A stretch of DNA of 22,615 bases from JBBQDZ01 sp038320185 (GTDB lineage: Bacteria > Actinomycetota > Thermoleophilia > Gaiellales > Gaiellaceae): assembly GCA_038320185.1 (NCBI GenBank), contig JBBQDZ010000017.1:1-22615 (forward strand), given 5' to 3'. Each line of letters opens with the position of its first letter. Within the stretch, counting starts at the first letter, position 1. A program made the position numbers and the translations under genes. Positions 7,761 through 14,373 of the stretch are shown here, piece after piece. The notes beneath the pieces were generated by a model that did not search any database, was not told where the DNA came from, and worked only from the letters and a program-made list of their open reading frames with translations.

Positions 7761-8602
7761 TGGCTATTCGTCGCTATAAGCCAACTTCGCCGGGCCGCCG
7801 CTTCATGTCGGTCTCCACGTTCGAGGAGATCACGAAGAAGGAGCCCGAGCGGAGCCTGCTCGAGCCCGTCAAGCGCAAGGGCGGCCGCAACAACAACGGT
7901 CGCATCACGACGCGGCACCAGGGCGGTGGGCACAAGCGGCGCTATCGCGTCGTCGACTTCAAGCGCCTGAAGGACGGCGTACCGGCGAAGGTCGCGGCGA
8001 TCGAGTACGACCCCAACCGTTCCGCGCGCATTGCCCTCCTCCACTACGCCGACGGTGCGAAGGCCTACATACTCGCGCCCGCGCGGCTGCGGGTGGGTGC
8101 TGTCGTCGAGTCGGGTCCAAAGGCAGACATCAAGCCGGGTAATGCCCTCCCGCTCGCGAACATCCCGACCGGCACGCTCGTGCACAACGTCGAGCTGAAG
8201 CCTGGCCAGGGCGGCAAGATGGGGCGCAGCGCCGGTGCGAGCATCCAGCTCGTCGCGAAAGACGAGGGCTACGCCGTGCTGCGGATGCCTTCGAGCGAGA
8301 CGCGCCGGGTGCCGCTCACCTGCCGAGCGACCATCGGCCAGGTCGGCAACGTCGACCACGAGAACGTGACCGGCGGCAAGGCGGGTCGCAGCCGCTGGCG
8401 GGGCAAGCGCCCCGGCGTGCGCGGCTCGGCCATGAACCCGGTAGACCACCCCCATGGCGGCGGCGAGGGGAAGTCGAAGGGTGGCCGCCACCCCGTGACG
8501 CCGTGGGGCGTCCCGACGCTCGGAAAGCGGACGCGCGGCAAGCACAAGCATTCCGACAAGCTGATCGTTCGCGGCCGCCGGAGAGGAAAGGAAAAACGAT
8601 GA
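7760..8602 (+). CDS. rplB: 50S ribosomal protein L2
   Basis: L2 is one of the most conserved large-subunit proteins, needed for subunit joining and peptidyl-transferase function. The 280-residue product begins MAIRRYKPTSPGRR and carries GRNNNGRITTRHQGGGHKR near residues 46-64. The C-terminal signature GVRGSAMNPVDHPHGGGEGK includes the near-invariant active-site-proximal histidine. Length is normal. ATG 7760 is chosen over TTG 7757 because ACAGGA sits six bases ahead and because of the TGATG overlap with the preceding micro-ORF. Its TGA overlaps the ATG of another micro-ORF (ATGA) leading toward rpsS. Confidence 0.97.
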   Translation: MAIRRYKPTSPGRRFMSVSTFEEITKKEPERSLLEPVKRKGGRNNNGRITTRHQGGGHKRRYRVVDFKRLKDGVPAKVAAIEYDPNRSARIALLHYADGAKAYILAPARLRVGAVVESGPKADIKPGNALPLANIPTGTLVHNVELKPGQGGKMGRSAGASIQLVAKDEGYAVLRMPSSETRRVPLTCRATIGQVGNVDHENVTGGKAGRSRWRGKRPGVRGSAMNPVDHPHGGGEGKSKGGRHPVTPWGVPTLGKRTRGKHKHSDKLIVRGRRRGKEKR

Positions 8603-8682
8603 AGGTACCCCTCACGTTCATCGTGGCCTGGCTTGTACCTGGCTTCGCTCGTAGGCATGGAATGGGAGGTTCCACAAGTTGA
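8599..8682 (+). CDS. Bridging micro-ORF between rplB and rpsS
   Basis: The ATG overlaps the rplB stop (ATGA) and the TGA overlaps the rpsS TTG start (TTGA), so the 27-residue frame fills the 76-base gap exactly. AAAGGA lies close upstream. The peptide starts MKVPLTFIVAWLVPGF and is not recognised. The DNA contains an AGGTAC/GTACCT inverted repeat (8603-8608, 8635-8640) around a CACG/CGTG stem, plus a direct repeat CCTGGCTT at 8627 and 8638. I read it as a translational bridge rather than a functional peptide. Confidence 0.45.
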   Translation: MKVPLTFIVAWLVPGFARRHGMGGSTS

Positions 8683-8963
8683 GTAGGAGTTCCAAGAAGG
8701 GGCCCTTCGTCGAGGATCGGCTGATGGGCCGGATCGAGTCGATGAACGCCACGAACGAGAAGCGGATGATCCGCACCTGGTCGCGCTCCTCGACGATCTT
8801 CCCCGAGATGGTCGGGCACACGATCGCGGTCCATGACGGGCGCAAGCACGTACCCGTGTTCGTCACCGAGCAGATGGTGGGACATAAGCTCGGCGAGTTC
8901 GCCCCCACGCGGACATTCCGAGGTCACGCCGGCGACCGGCAGACGCAGGTGAAGAAGCGCTAG
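8679..8963 (+). CDS. rpsS: 30S ribosomal protein S19
   Basis: S19 forms a complex with S13 in the 30S head and contacts the A-site tRNA region. The 94-residue product begins MSRSSKKGPFVEDRL and has the signature from TIAVHDGRKHVPVFVTEQMVG through HKLGEFAPTRTF. The start is TTG at 8679, supported by GGGAGG at 8664-8669 nine bases upstream and by the normal family N-terminus. This TTG overlaps the stop of the preceding micro-ORF. The rplV ATG follows its TAG with no gap. Confidence 0.96.
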   Translation: MSRSSKKGPFVEDRLMGRIESMNATNEKRMIRTWSRSSTIFPEMVGHTIAVHDGRKHVPVFVTEQMVGHKLGEFAPTRTFRGHAGDRQTQVKKR

Positions 8964-9485
8964 ATGGCTGCGACGGAGGGCAAGCAGGAAGTCCGCGCGG
9001 AGGCGAAGTGGGTTCGGATCTCGCCCCGCAAGGCCCGCCTCGTAGCGGAGCACATCCGCGGGCGCAGCGTGCCCGAGGCGCGCACCGTCCTCGCGTTCAC
9101 GACGCGGGCGGCCGCGCGGGAGGTCGAGAAGGTGCTGCGCTCAGCGGTTGCGAACGCCGAGGCCAATCACGGCCTGCTCGGCGATGACCTGCTCGTTTCG
9201 GCGGCCTACGTCGACGAGGGGCCGACGATTAAGCGCTGGCGCCCGCGGGCTCGCGGGCGCGTCGCCCGGATCTACAAGCGGACGTGCCACATCACGGTGA
9301 AGCTCGTGCAGGACCCGAAGGCCCGCGCCCCTCGTGCTCAAGGCCGGCGCCGGCAGGCCGTGCCCGAGGTCGCGCCCCCGAACGCACCCGCGGAGCAGCC
9401 GAGCGCGCAGGCGGCACCCGCCGAGAAGCCCAAGCGCATCCGTGCTCCGCGACCGAAGCCCAGGAAGAAGACGGAGGAGAGCTAG
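8964..9485 (+). CDS. rplV: 50S ribosomal protein L22 with a C-terminal tail
   Basis: L22 touches all 23S rRNA domains, and its beta-hairpin lines the exit tunnel opposite L4. The core carries ISPRKARLVAEHIRGR near residues 19-34 and the tunnel hairpin signature DEGPTIKRWRPRARGR followed by CHITVKL. The protein is 173 residues against a usual 110-120. The extra C-terminal ~55 residues are rich in Ala, Pro, Arg and Lys, low in complexity and presumably disordered. ATG 8964 abuts the rpsS stop, and the TAG overlaps the rpsC GTG (TAGTG). Confidence 0.95.
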   Translation: MAATEGKQEVRAEAKWVRISPRKARLVAEHIRGRSVPEARTVLAFTTRAAAREVEKVLRSAVANAEANHGLLGDDLLVSAAYVDEGPTIKRWRPRARGRVARIYKRTCHITVKLVQDPKARAPRAQGRRRQAVPEVAPPNAPAEQPSAQAAPAEKPKRIRAPRPKPRKKTEES

Positions 9486-10582
9486 TGGGACAGAAGGTTC
9501 ATCCCGGCGGGTTGCGCGTCGGCGTCATCCACGACTGGAAGTCGAACTGGTTCGCCACCACGAAGGAGTTCCCGGCGGCTCTGCTCGAGGACATCAAGAT
9601 CCGCGAGCACATCTACGGGAAGCTCGCGCACGCGGGCCTCTCCGACATCCTGATCCGCAAGGACAAGCAGCGCATCACGATCGACATCTACACCGCGCGC
9701 CCTGGGATCGTGATCGGCAAGTCTGGTGTGGAAGTGGACGCACTGCGTCGCGAGGTGCACGCGCTGACGCACAAGAACGTCCACATCAACATCAACGAGA
9801 TCAAGCGTCCGGAGCTCGACGCGAAGCTCGTGGCGCAGTCGATCGCCGAGCAGCTCCAGAACCGTGTCAGCTTCCGGCGCGCGATGAAGCGCTCGCTCGC
9901 CTCGGCGATGCGCTCGGGAGCGCAAGGCGTGAAGATCATGTGCGGGGGTCGCCTCGGGGGCGGCGAGATGAGCCGCTCCGAGAGCTATTCCGAGGGGCGT
10001 GTGCCCCTGCACACGATCCGCGCCGACATCGACTACGGCTTCTGCGAGGCCAAGACGACCTTCGGCCGGATCGGCGTCAAGGTCTGGATCAACAAGGGCG
10101 AGATCATGCCGGAGGGCTACGAGGGGATCACCCAGAAGGACGCGCGCCTCGGCGAGCAGGATCAGGCCCGGCGGCGAGGCGGCATCTCGGAGGGGCTTTC
10201 GGCCTCGCGCGAGTCGAGCCGCTCCCGCGGCGGCGACCGGACGGATCTCGGCCCGGTTCGCCGCGGCCGTCCGGGTGGTCGAGGCGGTCGGCCGCGTCCG
10301 GGCGCCCCGGGCGCCCGGGGCGGCGATCGCTCCCGCGGCCAGTCGAACGTGGAGCGGCCGCGCACGAACGAGCGCGCGGTCTCCGCGGAGGGGCGTGAGC
10401 AGCCGGTGATCGAGCCGCAGGTCGAGTCGACCCCGGCTCCCGTCGCCGACGCACCGGACTCGACGACGGCGAAGACGATGCACGAGGACCCGACGAAGCT
10501 CGACCAATCGGGCAGCGAGGGCGCCGAGAACAGCGGGGGCACCGGCTCCGGCGGCCCGCGGGGCAAGGGCGGGCGCTCGTAA
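9485..10582 (+). CDS. rpsC: 30S ribosomal protein S3 with a long C-terminal tail
   Basis: S3 lies at the mRNA entry channel and helps unwind mRNA. The core (about residues 1-212) begins MGQKVHPGGLRVG, has the KH-domain loop GIVIGKSG at 74-81, and carries the C-domain signature GGRLGGGEMSRSE followed by GRVPLHTIRADIDYG. The total length is 365 residues against a usual 210-280. About 150 extra residues follow, first Arg/Gly-rich and basic, then acidic and Ser/Thr/Pro-rich, ending GPRGKGGRS. GTG 9485 overlaps the rplV TAG, and the TAA overlaps the rplP ATG (TAATG). The tail is predicted to be disordered and exposed; its role is unknown. Confidence 0.96.
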   Translation: MGQKVHPGGLRVGVIHDWKSNWFATTKEFPAALLEDIKIREHIYGKLAHAGLSDILIRKDKQRITIDIYTARPGIVIGKSGVEVDALRREVHALTHKNVHININEIKRPELDAKLVAQSIAEQLQNRVSFRRAMKRSLASAMRSGAQGVKIMCGGRLGGGEMSRSESYSEGRVPLHTIRADIDYGFCEAKTTFGRIGVKVWINKGEIMPEGYEGITQKDARLGEQDQARRRGGISEGLSASRESSRSRGGDRTDLGPVRRGRPGGRGGRPRPGAPGARGGDRSRGQSNVERPRTNERAVSAEGREQPVIEPQVESTPAPVADAPDSTTAKTMHEDPTKLDQSGSEGAENSGGTGSGGPRGKGGRS

Positions 10583-11004
10583 TGCTGCTCCCCAAGAAGA
10601 CGAAGTTCCGTAAGCACCATCGGGGGCGGCGTGCGGGAATGTCCAAGGGTCAGACGACGGTGCAGGCTGGCGACTTCGGGCTGAAGGCGCTCGAGACGGC
10701 TTGGATCACGAATCGTCAGATCGAGGCAGCCCGGATCGCGATGACGCGCAAGATCAAGCGCGGCGGCAAGGTCTGGATCAACGTCTTCCCCGACAAGCCC
10801 GTAACGCAGAAGCCGGCGGAGACCCGCATGGGCAAGGGCAAGGGCTCCCCGGAACACTGGGTCGCAGTGATCAAGCCGGGCCGAGTCATGTTCGAGCTTG
10901 CCGGCGTGCCGGAGCCGCTTGCAAAGGAAGCGCTGCGCCTCGCGGGCACCAAGCTGTCAGTGAAGACCAAGGTAGTGAAACGGGAAGGTGATCTCTTTGA
11001 GTAG
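10582..11004 (+). CDS. rplP: 50S ribosomal protein L16
   Basis: L16 is a late-assembling protein beside the A site and peptidyl-transferase centre. The 140-residue product begins MLLPKKTKFRKHHRGR and has the conserved segments ITNRQIEAARIAMTRKIKRG and ETRMGKGKGSPEHWVAV. Length and motifs are normal. The ATG shares one base with the rpsC stop. The sequence AAGGTG near its 3' end (10985-10990) may serve as the Shine-Dalgarno of an overlapping TTG-started micro-ORF at 10997, which crosses the 51-base gap to rpmC. Confidence 0.97.
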   Translation: MLLPKKTKFRKHHRGRRAGMSKGQTTVQAGDFGLKALETAWITNRQIEAARIAMTRKIKRGGKVWINVFPDKPVTQKPAETRMGKGKGSPEHWVAVIKPGRVMFELAGVPEPLAKEALRLAGTKLSVKTKVVKREGDLFE

Positions 11005-11059
11005 TGACGAGCGGCTGCCCGGGATTCGTGAGGGAACCATTGATCCCCAAACGTCATGA
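10997..11059 (+). CDS. Bridging micro-ORF between rplP and rpmC
   Basis: TTG at 10997, inside the end of rplP and six bases after AAGGTG, opens 20 codons (MSSDERLPGIREGTIDPQTS). The TGA at 11057-11059 overlaps the rpmC ATG (ATGA). A second frame also crosses the gap: GTG 11004 overlaps the rplP TAG (TAGTG) and ends at 11066, eight bases beyond the rpmC ATG. Either could deliver ribosomes to rpmC, which has no strong Shine-Dalgarno of its own. No homology was recognised. Confidence 0.4.
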   Translation: MSSDERLPGIREGTIDPQTS

Positions 11060-11259
11060 GGCCTAGGCAGCTGCGGGATCTCAACGACGAGGAGCTCGAG
11101 CGGAAGCTGGAGGAGACTCGCCACGAGCTCTTCAACTTGCGCTTCCAGTCGTCGACTGGAGCGCTCGAGAACAGCGCGCGCTTGCGGCTCGCGAAACGCG
11201 AGATCGCGAGGATCCTGACGATTCGCCACGAGCGCGAGGCTCAGTTAGAGAGGAAGTAA
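11056..11259 (+). CDS. rpmC: 50S ribosomal protein L29
   Basis: L29 is a small helical protein next to L23 at the tunnel exit. The 67-residue product begins MRPRQLRDLNDEELERKLEE and contains the typical HELFNLRFQSSTGALEN motif and a C-terminal helix with RLAKREIARILTIRHE. Length is normal. The ATG overlaps the stop of the preceding micro-ORF. Just two bases separate its TAA from the rpsQ ATG, and the rpsQ Shine-Dalgarno (GAGAGGAAG) lies inside the last rpmC codons. Confidence 0.96.
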   Translation: MRPRQLRDLNDEELERKLEETRHELFNLRFQSSTGALENSARLRLAKREIARILTIRHEREAQLERK

Positions 11260-11261
11260 CG

Positions 11262-12182
11262 ATGGCCGACGAGACCACGAAAAGCGACGACACAGCCGAG
11301 ACCACCCCTCCGGAGAAGCCCAAGCGCTCGCGGAAGAAGGCCGAGCAGGCCGCCGCGGAGCCGCTGGAGGCACCGCTCACGAGCGAGGAGGTCGAGGTCG
11401 CGAGCGCCGGCGGGCCGCCGGGGGAGGCTGATCCGGTCTCGGCGCCTGCTGCCGAGGCGGAGCCGGTGGTGGTCGAGCCGGAGCCGGGCGCCCCCGAGAC
11501 CGAGGCGGCCGTCGAGGCCGAGCCCTCGGCCGTGGCGGCGACCGAGCTCCCGGCTGCCGAAGAGCCCCCGGAGCAGGAAGAGCCGCCCGTCGCCGAGGTG
11601 ACGGAGGCGACTCCGGCGGAGGAGCCGCCGGTCGACGAGCCTCTCGCGGCCGAGGAGCCTACCGCGGCCGAGCCCGCACCGGACGTCGAGGCCGAGGCGG
11701 CCGCAGCCGCCGCACCGGCGGCGGCGGAGGAGCCGCCCGTCGAGACGAGTGCACCGGCGCAGGAGCCGCCGGCGGCCGGGCCCCCCGTCGAGGCGAGCAC
11801 GCCAGCGCCGGCGGAGCCGAAGCGCAAGCGCAAGCGCGTCCCACGCGCAGAGCGGAGGCAGCGCACGAAGCTGAAGCGCGAGCGTCCGGCTGAGCGCAAG
11901 ACAATCACGCGGTTGCCGAAGCCCGAGCGCGAGCGATCATCGATGCAGGAGCGCCGCGGCGTCGTCGTCTCGAGCGCGATGGACAAGACCATCGTCGTCA
12001 AGGTCGACACGGTGAAGGCGCACCCGCGCTACAAGAAGGTCGTCCGGCGTTCCGCCAAGTTCCACGCGCACGACGAGCAGAACGCGGCGAAGGTAGGCGA
12101 CGTCGTCCGGATCGTGGAGACGCGCCCGCTCTCGAAGACGAAGAACTGGCGCTTGGCCGAGGTAGTGGAAGCGGCCAGGTGA
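11262..12182 (+). CDS. rpsQ: 30S ribosomal protein S17 with a giant N-terminal extension
   Basis: S17 is a primary 16S rRNA-binding protein of the 30S body. Its normal core is residues 228-306 (MQERRGVVVSSAMDKTIVV, then HPRYKKVV, HDEQNAAKVGD and ETRPLSKTKNW). Before it lie 227 extra residues: a short basic patch (KPKRSRKK, 19-26), a very acidic Ala/Pro/Glu region with no Lys or Arg from 27 to 186 and EEPPV three times, and a strongly basic stretch at 187-226. ATG 11262, with GAGAGGAAG ahead, is two bases after rpmC. An internal ATG at 11943 would give a standard 79-residue S17 but has no clear Shine-Dalgarno, so I favour the long form. GTG at 12179 overlaps its stop. Confidence 0.9.
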   Translation: MADETTKSDDTAETTPPEKPKRSRKKAEQAAAEPLEAPLTSEEVEVASAGGPPGEADPVSAPAAEAEPVVVEPEPGAPETEAAVEAEPSAVAATELPAAEEPPEQEEPPVAEVTEATPAEEPPVDEPLAAEEPTAAEPAPDVEAEAAAAAAPAAAEEPPVETSAPAQEPPAAGPPVEASTPAPAEPKRKRKRVPRAERRQRTKLKRERPAERKTITRLPKPERERSSMQERRGVVVSSAMDKTIVVKVDTVKAHPRYKKVVRRSAKFHAHDEQNAAKVGDVVRIVETRPLSKTKNWRLAEVVEAAR

Positions 12183-12349
12183 CGGCCCCCTTCAGCACAA
12201 CTCGCGCCCGCTGGGGCGTGCAGGGCGGCGGCTCGCCGCGTCCTCGGTCGGGCCTGTGCGCTTCGAGCATTGACCCTCCCTGCGTCCTTGCGATCAACCA
12301 CCCTGCCCGGCCATCGAACGCGACCTGCGCGAGAGGTGACCGTCGATGA
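12179..12349 (+). CDS. Bridging micro-ORF between rpsQ and rplN
   Basis: A GTG overlapping the rpsQ stop (GTGA) opens 56 codons that cross the 163-base gap without a stop and end in TGA overlapping the rplN ATG (ATGA). The peptide starts MTAPFSTTRARWGVQGG and resembles no family I know. The DNA carries a repeat shared with the rpsK-rpsD linker (12232-12289) but in a different reading frame, so the peptide is not conserved between the copies. It is best explained as a coupling bridge; expression is unproven. Confidence 0.45.
   Translation: MTAPFSTTRARWGVQGGGSPRPRSGLCASSIDPPCVLAINHPARPSNATCARGDRR
12232..12289 (+). repeat. Degenerate linker repeat, copy 1
   Basis: A 14-base block CTCGCCGCGTCCTC at 12232-12245 and an 11-base block CCTGCGTCCTT at 12279-12289 recur exactly, with the same 47-base offset, at 20405 and 20452. 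The 33 bases between the blocks are only about one-third identical. Weaker matches (GGCCCC, ACTCGC, TGCA) extend the similarity upstream in the same order. It fills much of the linker before rplN. Confidence 0.6.
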
Positions 12350-12714
12350 TCCAGCAGGAATCCCGGCTCAAGGTGGCCGACAACACGGGGGCCCGCGAGA
12401 TCCTCTGTATCCGCGTCAAGGGCGGGTCCCACCGGCGCTATGCGCGCGTGGGGGACATCATCACGGCGACGGTCAAAGCTGCGACCCCCCAGGGGGCCGT
12501 GAAGAAGGGCGAGGTCGTGCAGGCCGTGGTCGTCCGGACGAAGAAGGCCTACGGCCGTGACGACGGGACCCTGATCGCCTTCGACGAGAATGCCGCCGTG
12601 TTGATCGACGCGCAGCGCAATCCCCGCGGCACGCGCATCTTCGGCCCGGTCGCGCGCGAGCTGCGCGAGAAGAACTTCATGAAGATCGTCTCACTTGCCC
12701 CGGAGGTTCTCTAG
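12346..12714 (+). CDS. rplN: 50S ribosomal protein L14
   Basis: L14 sits at the intersubunit face, forming a bridge with 16S rRNA and contacting L19. The 122-residue product begins MIQQESRLKVADNTGAREI and has the signature KKAYGRDDGTLIAFDENAAV followed by GTRIFGPVARELR. Length is normal. The ATG overlaps the stop of a 56-codon micro-ORF, and GAGAGGTG upstream is a moderate Shine-Dalgarno. The TAG overlaps the rplX GTG (TAGTG). This gene normally opens the spc operon; no separate promoter is evident in the linker ahead of it. Confidence 0.97.
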   Translation: MIQQESRLKVADNTGAREILCIRVKGGSHRRYARVGDIITATVKAATPQGAVKKGEVVQAVVVRTKKAYGRDDGTLIAFDENAAVLIDAQRNPRGTRIFGPVARELREKNFMKIVSLAPEVL

Positions 12715-13085
12715 TGGCCGCCAGCATGAAGATCAAGAAGGGCGATCTCGTCCAGATCCTGTCGGGGAAGGACCGCGGTAAGCAGGGGCGCGTCATGCGG
12801 GCGCTGCCCCAGGAAGGCCGCGTGATCGTGGAGAACCTGAACATTGTCAAGCGCCACACGAAGCCGCGTCCGATTCGCGACGGGAGCCGGATGGGCGGGC
12901 AGCAGATCGCCCCCGGCGGTGTGGTGGAGAAGGCCTCGCCCCTGGCGGTCGCGAAGGTGATGGTCGTCTGTCCCACGTGCCGCCGCCCGACGCGCGTCGG
13001 CACCGTGATCAAGGTGATCAAGGGCGACCGCGTCAAGATCCGCGTCTGCAAGCGCGCCGACTGCGGCCAAGAGATCGATCGCTGA
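12714..13085 (+). CDS. rplX: 50S ribosomal protein L24 with a zinc-ribbon-like C-terminus
   Basis: L24 is an assembly-initiating protein that binds the 5' region of 23S rRNA. The 123-residue product has the KOW motif KKGDLVQILSGKDRGKQGRV near residues 8-27 and the KRHTKPRP segment. The C-terminal CPTC pair and a second pair, CKRADC, suggest a zinc ribbon as in many L24 proteins, although the second pair has four rather than the usual two intervening residues. GTG 12714 is preferred to ATG 12726 because it overlaps the rplN stop and CGGAGG lies seven bases ahead. Its TGA overlaps the rplE ATG (TGATG). Confidence 0.95.
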   Translation: MAASMKIKKGDLVQILSGKDRGKQGRVMRALPQEGRVIVENLNIVKRHTKPRPIRDGSRMGGQQIAPGGVVEKASPLAVAKVMVVCPTCRRPTRVGTVIKVIKGDRVKIRVCKRADCGQEIDR

Positions 13086-13678
13086 TGCCGAGCAAGAACG
13101 CAAAGAGCGCGAACGGGTACAAGCCGCGTCTCAAGGAGAGCTACGAGTCCGAGCTCCGCGGACGCCTCAAGGAGGACCTCGGTCTCTCGTCGGTCATGCA
13201 GGTGCCGCGGGTCGCGAAGATCACCCTCAACATGGGCGTCGGCGAGGCGAAGACGGATGCCAAGGCGCTCGACGGGGCGATGGAGGAACTCGCGATCATC
13301 GCCGGCCAGAAGGCGCAGGTGCGGCGGGCGCGCAAGTCGATCGCCAGCTTCAAGATCCGCGACGGGATGCCGATCGGCGCGCGCGTCACGCTCCGCGGCG
13401 CACGGATGTGGGAGTTCCTCGACCGGCTCGTCTCGATCGCGCTTCCACGCATCCGCGACTTCCGCGGCCTCAACCCCGGCTCCTTCGACGGGCGCGGCAA
13501 CTTCTCGCTCGGCATTCGCGAGCAGCTCATCTTCCCCGAGATCAACTACGACGACATCAGCACCGTCCGCGGGCTCGACGTGGCGATCACGACCACGGCG
13601 CAGACCGACGAGCAGGCTCTCGCGCTCCTGCGCGGTCTTGGCTTGCCGTTTGCGGCGGAGGAACGGAAGGAAACCTAG
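13085..13678 (+). CDS. rplE: 50S ribosomal protein L5
   Basis: L5 binds 5S rRNA and the P-site tRNA elbow in the central protuberance. The 197-residue product has the signature VPRVAKITLNMGVGEAKTDAK near residues 40-60, then RRARKSIASFKIRDGMPIG and the C-terminal FSLGIREQLIFPEINYDD. The N-terminus is about 15 residues longer than usual and Lys/Asn-rich (MPSKNAKSANGYKPRLKE). The start ATG overlaps the rplX stop by one base, and the TAG overlaps the rpsN GTG (TAGTG). Confidence 0.97.
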   Translation: MPSKNAKSANGYKPRLKESYESELRGRLKEDLGLSSVMQVPRVAKITLNMGVGEAKTDAKALDGAMEELAIIAGQKAQVRRARKSIASFKIRDGMPIGARVTLRGARMWEFLDRLVSIALPRIRDFRGLNPGSFDGRGNFSLGIREQLIFPEINYDDISTVRGLDVAITTTAQTDEQALALLRGLGLPFAAEERKET

Positions 13679-13863
13679 TGGCCAAGAAGTCCCTGATCGC
13701 CAAAGCCGCACGCCCCCAGCGCTTTGCGGTGCGCAAGTACACCCGCTGCAACCGCTGCGGCCGGCCCCGCGCGGTCTTTCGCAAGTTCGGGCTCTGCCGC
13801 ATCTGCCTGCGCGAGCTCGCCCACCAGGGCGTGATCCCCGGCATGACCAAGAGCTCCTGGTAG
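13678..13863 (+). CDS. rpsN: 30S ribosomal protein S14, zinc-binding type Z
   Basis: S14 completes the 30S head near S3 and S10. This is the short zinc form: 61 residues, MAKKSLIAKAARPQRFAVRK, with four cysteines at 24, 27, 40 and 43 (CNRC and CRIC) and the family C-terminus GVIPGMTKSSW. Many genomes also carry a longer zinc-free S14 elsewhere for zinc shortage; whether this one does cannot be seen. The GTG start overlaps the rplE stop, with GGAAGGAAA just ahead. The TAG overlaps the GTG of a short micro-ORF. Confidence 0.97.
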   Translation: MAKKSLIAKAARPQRFAVRKYTRCNRCGRPRAVFRKFGLCRICLRELAHQGVIPGMTKSSW

Positions 13864-13910
13864 TGAGGAAAGGACGTCGGATGACCAGTTGTGGAAACAA
13901 GGACGCGTAG
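13863..13910 (+). CDS. Bridging micro-ORF between rpsN and rpsH
   Basis: GTG at 13863 overlaps the rpsN TAG (TAGTG) and opens 15 codons (MRKGRRMTSCGNKDA). The frame ends in TAG at 13908-13910, two bases before the rpsH ATG. It is the shortest bridge and spans all but two bases of the gap. AAGGA within it may act as the rpsH Shine-Dalgarno. No function is suggested beyond coupling. Confidence 0.35.
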   Translation: MRKGRRMTSCGNKDA

Positions 13911-13912
13911 CG

Positions 13913-14308
13913 ATGCAGACAGATCCCATCGCCGACATGCTCACCCGCATCCGCAACGCCAACAAGGCGATGCACGAGCGCACCCAGATGCCCACCTCGC
14001 GCCTGAAGGTCGAGATCGCTCGCCTCCTGAAGGAGGAGGGCTACATCAAGGACTACAGCGTCCAGGAGGGCACGCCATTCGCTACGCTCGTCGTGGATCT
14101 GAAGTTCGGGCGCAATCGCGAGCGCGTGCTGACGAACGTCAAGCGCATCTCGAAGCCCGGCCGGAGGGTCTATGCGCGGAAGGATCGGCTGCCCCGCGTG
14201 CTCGGTGGCATGGGGACGGCGATCATGTCCACCTCGCAGGGCGTGATCACGAGCCGCACCGCGCACGAGCAGGGCCTGGGCGGCGAGGTCATCTGTTTTG
14301 TCTGGTGA
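13913..14308 (+). CDS. rpsH: 30S ribosomal protein S8
   Basis: S8 binds the central domain of 16S rRNA and in E. coli is the repressor of the spc operon. The 131-residue product begins MQTDPIADMLTRIRNANKA and ends with the signature GVITSRTAHEQGLGGEVICFVW. Length is normal. ATG 13913 is chosen over an upstream in-frame GTG at 13889 because it matches the family N-terminus. The TGA at 14306-14308 overlaps a GTG that opens the micro-ORF leading to rplF. Confidence 0.97.
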   Translation: MQTDPIADMLTRIRNANKAMHERTQMPTSRLKVEIARLLKEEGYIKDYSVQEGTPFATLVVDLKFGRNRERVLTNVKRISKPGRRVYARKDRLPRVLGGMGTAIMSTSQGVITSRTAHEQGLGGEVICFVW

Positions 14309-14373
14309 CTAGCAGGCGAAGACCTCACTCTTTTCGCCTGATGACGAACACGAGAACAGGAACGGACTCTTGA
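14305..14373 (+). CDS. Bridging micro-ORF between rpsH and rplF
   Basis: The GTG overlaps the rpsH stop (GTGA) and the TGA overlaps the rplF TTG (TTGA), so 22 codons fill the 61-base gap exactly. An internal ATG at 14341 would give a 10-residue version. The linker holds a perfect 8-bp inverted repeat, CAGGCGAA (14313-14320) and TTCGCCTG (14333-14340), around a 12-base loop. The peptide is Arg/Thr-rich and unrecognised. Confidence 0.42.
   Translation: MTSRRRPHSFRLMTNTRTGTDS

Noticed and set aside
12179..12349. Linker before rplN as a pseudogene or mobile-element remnant with a protein product
   Set aside because: No frame resembles a transposase or a truncated known protein, and no terminal inverted repeats or target-site duplications are evident. 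A non-coding repeat element fits better.
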